Of a stretch of 27,543 nt of DNA, positions 24,483 through 27,543 are shown piece after piece; the stretch's first letter is position 1, and each line of letters begins with the position of its first letter. The notes below the pieces were generated by a model that was not told where the DNA came from, did not search any database, and saw only the letters and a program-made list of their open reading frames with translations. Location of the stretch: positions 1 through 27,543 of the forward strand of contig CAMLSI010000012.1 in assembly GCA_946482585.1 (NCBI GenBank), read 5' to 3'. This DNA is from an uncultured Lysobacteraceae bacterium. Lineage in GTDB: Bacteria; Pseudomonadota; Gammaproteobacteria; Xanthomonadales; Rhodanobacteraceae. The translations under genes and the position numbers were made by a program.

Positions 24483-24829
24483 AACCCACTCCCGATTGGA
24501 CCGACCAGGCGCGCAGCCTGCTCGAGGCCTCGACACAGGAGCTCGACGCAGCGACCCTGTCGCGCCTGAACCGCGCGCGTCAGCGCGCGCTCGCCGCCGC
24601 GGCACCGCAGCGCAGCGCGTGGCAATGGCCCAGACGCCTGGCCGTCGCCGCTTCGCTGCTGCTCGCCGCCGTGATCTGGTGGCCCGATGCGACGCAGGAT
24701 CCGGCGGCGACCGGTGCGTCGACGCTGTCGCCCGAAGACGCCGAACTGCTGGCTGACGGCGAGTTCGAGATGACCGACGATCTGGAGTTCTATGCATGGC
24801 TCGACGCCGACGGCGACCACAATGGCTGA
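24479..24829 (+). CDS. DUF3619-like single-pass membrane protein, possible anti-sigma partner
   Basis: The product has 116 residues. The cytoplasmic N-terminal part (1-55) is helical and charged and includes LDAATLSRLNRARQRAL, which resembles DUF3619. One transmembrane helix follows (about 58-74, LAVAASLLLAAVIWWP), then an acidic outer tail (EDAELLADGEFEMTDDLEF). The ATG lies within the sigma-factor stop (ATGA), which suggests coupled, stoichiometric synthesis. By position and topology it could restrain the sigma factor, but no zinc-binding anti-sigma motif is visible. It overlaps the next small gene by 34 bases in another frame. Confidence 0.75.
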   Translation: MKPTPDWTDQARSLLEASTQELDAATLSRLNRARQRALAAAAPQRSAWQWPRRLAVAASLLLAAVIWWPDATQDPAATGASTLSPEDAELLADGEFEMTDDLEFYAWLDADGDHNG

Positions 24830-25077
24830 GCGCAGGTGCGTTCTGCGCCGCCGCGGCGACGGTGGCCGCCGCGCCGCCGGCAGCCACTGCGCCCGCGCCG
24901 CCGCCGCGCGCGGCCGGAACCGCCGCGGATGCGAAGGACACTGCCGCCGCGCCCGACGCGGCATTGCTGCTTTACATGAGCGAGTTCGAGGACGCGCAGG
25001 GCGAATGGATCGATCCGGCCGAGTTGCCGGCTCCGGATGCCGCCGCCGCTGCAGAGGACGATGACGATGCGTCGTGA
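24796..25077 (+). CDS. Small exported hypothetical protein
   Basis: The product has 93 residues. It begins with a strongly basic n-region (MARRRRRPQW) and an Ala-rich hydrophobic stretch (about 12-26), which reads as a signal peptide. A low-complexity Ala/Pro linker follows, then a more specific block LLLYMSEFEDAQGEWIDP (57-74) and an acidic tail. I do not recognise a named family; the EFED...WIDP block looks conserved in type. Its start overlaps the upstream gene by 34 bases and its end overlaps the DUF3106 gene by 11 bases. Such packing supports a real gene in the sigma-factor operon. The alternative, a GC-rich chance frame, is less likely given the signal-peptide pattern. Confidence 0.6.
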   Translation: MARRRRRPQWLSAGAFCAAAATVAAAPPAATAPAPPPRAAGTAADAKDTAAAPDAALLLYMSEFEDAQGEWIDPAELPAPDAAAAAEDDDDAS

Positions 25078-25774
25078 TGCTTCCGGCCTGCGCGCCGCCG
25101 CGTTCGTGCTGCTGGCGCTGCTCGCATCGACCGCGCCGGCGCAGACGCCGGCCGAGGCCCCGTCCGCACCGATACCGTATGCGAGCCTCGGCGCGACCGA
25201 ACGCGAGCATCTGCAGCCGTTCGCGGCGGAGTGGGATCGCCTGCCGCCGGAACGGCAGGCACGCCTGCGCCGCGCCGCCGCGCGCTGGGCCGCGATGCCG
25301 CCGGAAAAGCGCGCGCAGATGCAGGACCGCTTTCGTCGCTGGCAGGCGCTGACACCGGCCGAGCGTCAGGTGCTGCGCGAGCGCTTCCGTTCGTTTCGTG
25401 CGATGCCGCCGGAACAGCAGGAACGCGTGCGTCGCGGACTCGAACGCTTCCGCAGTCTGCCGCCCGAGGAACGCGCGCGGCTCCGCGAGGAATTCCAGCG
25501 CATGAGTCCGGCCGAACGGCGCGCGTTCCTGCAGGGCGCGAGCAGCGAACGCCGCGCACTCGCGCGAGAGCGCTGGCTGCAGTCGCTACCCGAGACGGAG
25601 CGCAAGCCGATGCGCGTGTTGATGGATGCGCTCCCCCCGCCGCAACGCAAGGCGTTTCGCCAGCTGTTGCTCGCGACGCCGCAACCCGAGCGCGCCGCAC
25701 TGCGGCAGGAGTTCCTGCGCATGACGCCGGAACAGCGCGCCGCTCGCCTGCGGTCGACGGCGCCGGCCGACTGA
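25067..25774 (+). CDS. DUF3106 domain protein, exported, helical repeats
   Basis: The 235-residue protein has a signal peptide (AAAFVLLALLASTAPAQ, about 9-25). The rest is a chain of about eight repeats of some 20-22 residues based on the pattern L-PPEER-xLRxRFxxFRxM. This is the DUF3106 type, expected to fold as periplasmic helical hairpins rich in Arg and Glu. Its function is unknown; a scaffold or RNA/protein-binding role is only a guess. The ATG at 25067 is chosen because GAGGA lies about nine bases upstream; ATGs at 25061 and 25037 are in the same frame. It closes the sigma-factor operon and may be a conserved accessory part of it. Confidence 0.85.
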   Translation: MRRDASGLRAAAFVLLALLASTAPAQTPAEAPSAPIPYASLGATEREHLQPFAAEWDRLPPERQARLRRAAARWAAMPPEKRAQMQDRFRRWQALTPAERQVLRERFRSFRAMPPEQQERVRRGLERFRSLPPEERARLREEFQRMSPAERRAFLQGASSERRALARERWLQSLPETERKPMRVLMDALPPPQRKAFRQLLLATPQPERAALRQEFLRMTPEQRAARLRSTAPAD

Positions 25775-25784
25775 TCGCTGCGAT

Positions 25785-26090
25785 TCAGCCGAGCTCGCGC
25801 AGCACGCGGCGGCTCGCGCTGAAGCGGCCGCCGAAACGCCGTTCGCCGTCGGCGCGCATGTCGGTGGCGTGATTCGCGAAATACGCATCGAGCGCGGCCC
25901 GGTCGCGCAGGCGATATGCGATCACGAAGCCGTGTCGCGGCGCATCGTCGGGGAGATCCGCACGTTCGGCGATGTGCGCCTCGACGAAGCCGTCGAAGCG
26001 CAGCATCTGCGCGACGTGCTCGCGCAGCCATTCGAGATATGCCGCGACGATCGCGCGGTCGACGTCGATGCTGACTTCGTAGACGATCAT
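25785..26090 (-). CDS. DUF4286 family protein
   Basis: The small cytoplasmic protein has 101 residues and starts MIVYEVSIDVD, the characteristic N-terminus of DUF4286. The family has a ferredoxin-like (dimeric alpha-beta barrel) fold; FVIAYRLRDRAALDAYFANH (about 54-73) fits the second half. No catalytic role is established. The frame is open up to 26579, but the ATG at 26090 overlaps the upstream DUF3667 stop (ATGA) and gives the family start. It converges on the DUF3106 gene with only 10 bases between the stops. Confidence 0.85.
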   Translation of the reverse strand: MIVYEVSIDVDRAIVAAYLEWLREHVAQMLRFDGFVEAHIAERADLPDDAPRHGFVIAYRLRDRAALDAYFANHATDMRADGERRFGGRFSASRRVLRELG

Positions 26091-27418
26091 GCGACGACCA
26101 GCGAGATCACCAGCGCTGCGGCGATCGCGAAACCGATCAGGAAGCTGTAGCACCAGCCGATCACCCCGTACTTGAACAGGGTCATGAACCAGTTCTGCCG
26201 GTAGACGCGCTTCTGCATCAGCAGCAGGTAGAGCGGCATCCACGCCGCTGCGGCGACCATGAGCCAGCCCAGCGGCATCGCCACCGCCGGAAACGCGAGG
26301 CGTGCGATGCCGAGCAGCGAGATCACGAGCATGCTCAGCGACAGGAACGCATGGCTGTGGATCGCGACGATCAGATGTTCCATGTAGTAGCGCCGCTTGA
26401 AGATGAAGAAGATCTTCAGCATCACGGCGAACAGCGGCATCAGCACGAACAGGGTCTGCGGCAGCACGCCGAAGAACGCGGCGACCACACGTTTGGGGTT
26501 GGTCGTGAGACTCTTCAGGTTCGTCGCGAACGCACCGGCGAGTTCGTTCAATTTCGCGTTGCCCGCATCGGGCAGCCACGACACCTTCAGCGGATTGGTC
26601 TTGGGGTCCCAGGGCTGGCCGTTGAACGACACGCGCAGATCGTCGTCGTCGTCGACGATGAGCGGCTGCATTCCCGGCGGCGAGGTCTTGCCCGCATGGG
26701 CGGGTTTCGCCGGTTCCGCGGATTCGGCCGGGGCTGCCGGCGGAACCGGAATCGCAGGCGGCTTCGGCAGCTTGATGTTGCCGGCTTCCGGCGGCAGCGG
26801 CGGCGGCTCTCCCTTGGCCCTGGCTTCTTTCACTTTCTCGAGAAACGCGATGCGCTCCTGCGCCTGCTTGCGGATTTCCTCGCGCGCCGCTTCGATTTCG
26901 CGGCGGGCCTCTTCGGGCAGGCCGACGTTCTTGATCGCGACGTCGAGGCTGGCCAGCGCGATGTCGCGCTGCGTCGACACGGCTTCGGGCGTCGTCGCGG
27001 CCTGGATCGTCGCCAGCGCTTCGGAACCGCGCCCGATCGTTGCGCTCAGGCCCACCTGTTCGCTGAAGACCTGGGTGACGAGGAAGGCGATCACGGTCAG
27101 GAAGAAGAACAGCCGGAACGGCGTGACATAGCGCACCCGCCGGCCGATGAAGTATTCGGTCGTGAGAAACCCGGGCCTGAAATACAGCGGGCCGAGCGTG
27201 CGCAGGATGCGCGAATCGACGTTGAACACGCTGTCGACGACGTCGGCGGTCAGGCCCGACAGCGGCCGGATCATGCCTTTAACCGGCTGGCCGCACTGAT
27301 GGCAATGCGGGCCATGCAGGGTCGCGCCGCAATTGGCGCAATGTCCCGGGCCTGCGGCGGCGGCGGAAGGCAGAGGCGGCTTGGGAACCGGTGTGTCGGA
27401 AGGCGCGGAGTCGTTCAT
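26087..27418 (-). CDS. DUF3667 membrane protein with N-terminal zinc ribbon
   Basis: The product has 443 residues. A zinc ribbon lies near the N-terminus (Cys27, Cys30, Cys39, Cys42; CANCG...CHQCG). The DUF3667 segment follows (VFNVDSRILRTLGPLYFRPG, about 68-87) with a first transmembrane helix (FRLFFFLTVIAFLV). A long coiled-coil-prone, Glu/Lys/Arg-rich region with a Pro-rich spacer (about 140-250) comes next. Four or more C-terminal hydrophobic helices (about 305-440) complete it. The ATG at 27418 is preferred over a TTG at 27433 that adds only five residues. It is probably an inner-membrane protein of unknown role, co-translated with the DUF4286 gene. The 125 bases upstream to the window edge show nothing that I can name. 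Confidence 0.82.
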   Translation of the reverse strand: MNDSAPSDTPVPKPPLPSAAAAGPGHCANCGATLHGPHCHQCGQPVKGMIRPLSGLTADVVDSVFNVDSRILRTLGPLYFRPGFLTTEYFIGRRVRYVTPFRLFFFLTVIAFLVTQVFSEQVGLSATIGRGSEALATIQAATTPEAVSTQRDIALASLDVAIKNVGLPEEARREIEAAREEIRKQAQERIAFLEKVKEARAKGEPPPLPPEAGNIKLPKPPAIPVPPAAPAESAEPAKPAHAGKTSPPGMQPLIVDDDDDLRVSFNGQPWDPKTNPLKVSWLPDAGNAKLNELAGAFATNLKSLTTNPKRVVAAFFGVLPQTLFVLMPLFAVMLKIFFIFKRRYYMEHLIVAIHSHAFLSLSMLVISLLGIARLAFPAVAMPLGWLMVAAAAWMPLYLLLMQKRVYRQNWFMTLFKYGVIGWCYSFLIGFAIAAALVISLVVA

Positions 27419-27543
27419 CGGGCGCGAAGGCAATCAGGGCTGGCGACGTCGAAGTATGGCCGATCGCTACTGCGTCTGCGTGTTCGTTCGCTGGGCTTGA
27501 GTGCGGCGAGGGTGGCGGAATCCGGATCGGTAGCGGCGGGCCG

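Noticed and set aside
26091..26579. N-terminal extension of the DUF4286 frame to 264 residues
   Set aside because: It overlaps the DUF3667 membrane gene in another frame; the family starts at MIVYEVSIDVD (ATG at 26090).
1..27543. CRISPR arrays, tRNA or rRNA genes, integrases or transposases
   Set aside because: No direct-repeat array, no clear tRNA or rRNA sequence and no recombinase motif was seen on either strand by reading; a dedicated scan was not possible.

Overview
The window is dense, GC-rich bacterial chromosome with no phage, transposase, tRNA, rRNA or CRISPR array that I can see. The gene set (gspF, ftsEX, ung, a sigma-32 gene, ndh, priA, and a small operon of sigma factor, DUF3619-like protein and DUF3106 protein) points to a gammaproteobacterium, most likely in or near the Xanthomonadales/Lysobacterales. 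That placement is inferred from gene content and base composition, not from a marker-gene comparison.

Layout. From 88 to 16386 every gene is on the + strand. The first is gspF (type II secretion inner-membrane protein), which runs with overlapping ends into ftsE and ftsX (cell-division ABC pair). A double-receiver response regulator follows and overlaps ung. Next comes a five-gene block (4626-15277): a WGR/DUF4132 protein, a MoxR-type AAA+ ATPase, a DUF5682 protein, a VWA protein and a double-SWIM zinc-finger protein. The last four are joined by ATGA start/stop overlaps. Then comes rpoH, whose leader carries a perfect CIRCE operator, closed by a strong GAAA-loop terminator. From 16447 to 23291 the genes are on the - strand: NDH-2 type NADH dehydrogenase, priA, a BASS-family transporter with an ornithine-cyclodeaminase-like enzyme, and a Tat-exported M19 dipeptidase-like protein. 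A divergent, comparatively AT-rich 594-bp gap (23292-23885) holds two perfect, inverted DnaA boxes. After it lie a + strand operon (sigma factor, membrane protein, small exported protein, DUF3106 protein) and a convergent - strand pair (DUF3667 membrane protein, DUF4286 protein).

The most interesting content is the five-gene block. It has the same set of domains as the poorly understood E. coli yehI-yehL-yehM-yehP-yehQ neighbourhood: an AAA+ motor (YehL-like MoxR), a metal-dependent VWA adaptor, a large DUF5682 protein with a conserved His/Glu motif near its N terminus, a SWIM protein likely to bind nucleic acid or protein, and a WGR protein of the type that contacts nucleic acid in PARPs. 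I infer a chaperone-like or nucleic-acid surveillance complex; nothing in the sequence proves a function. Other points worth following are the CIRCE element on rpoH (HrcA control of sigma-32), the DnaA-box region, a MITE-like inverted repeat between the transporter and dipeptidase genes, a response regulator whose first receiver has lost its phosphoacceptor, and an M19 protein lacking half of its usual metal ligands.
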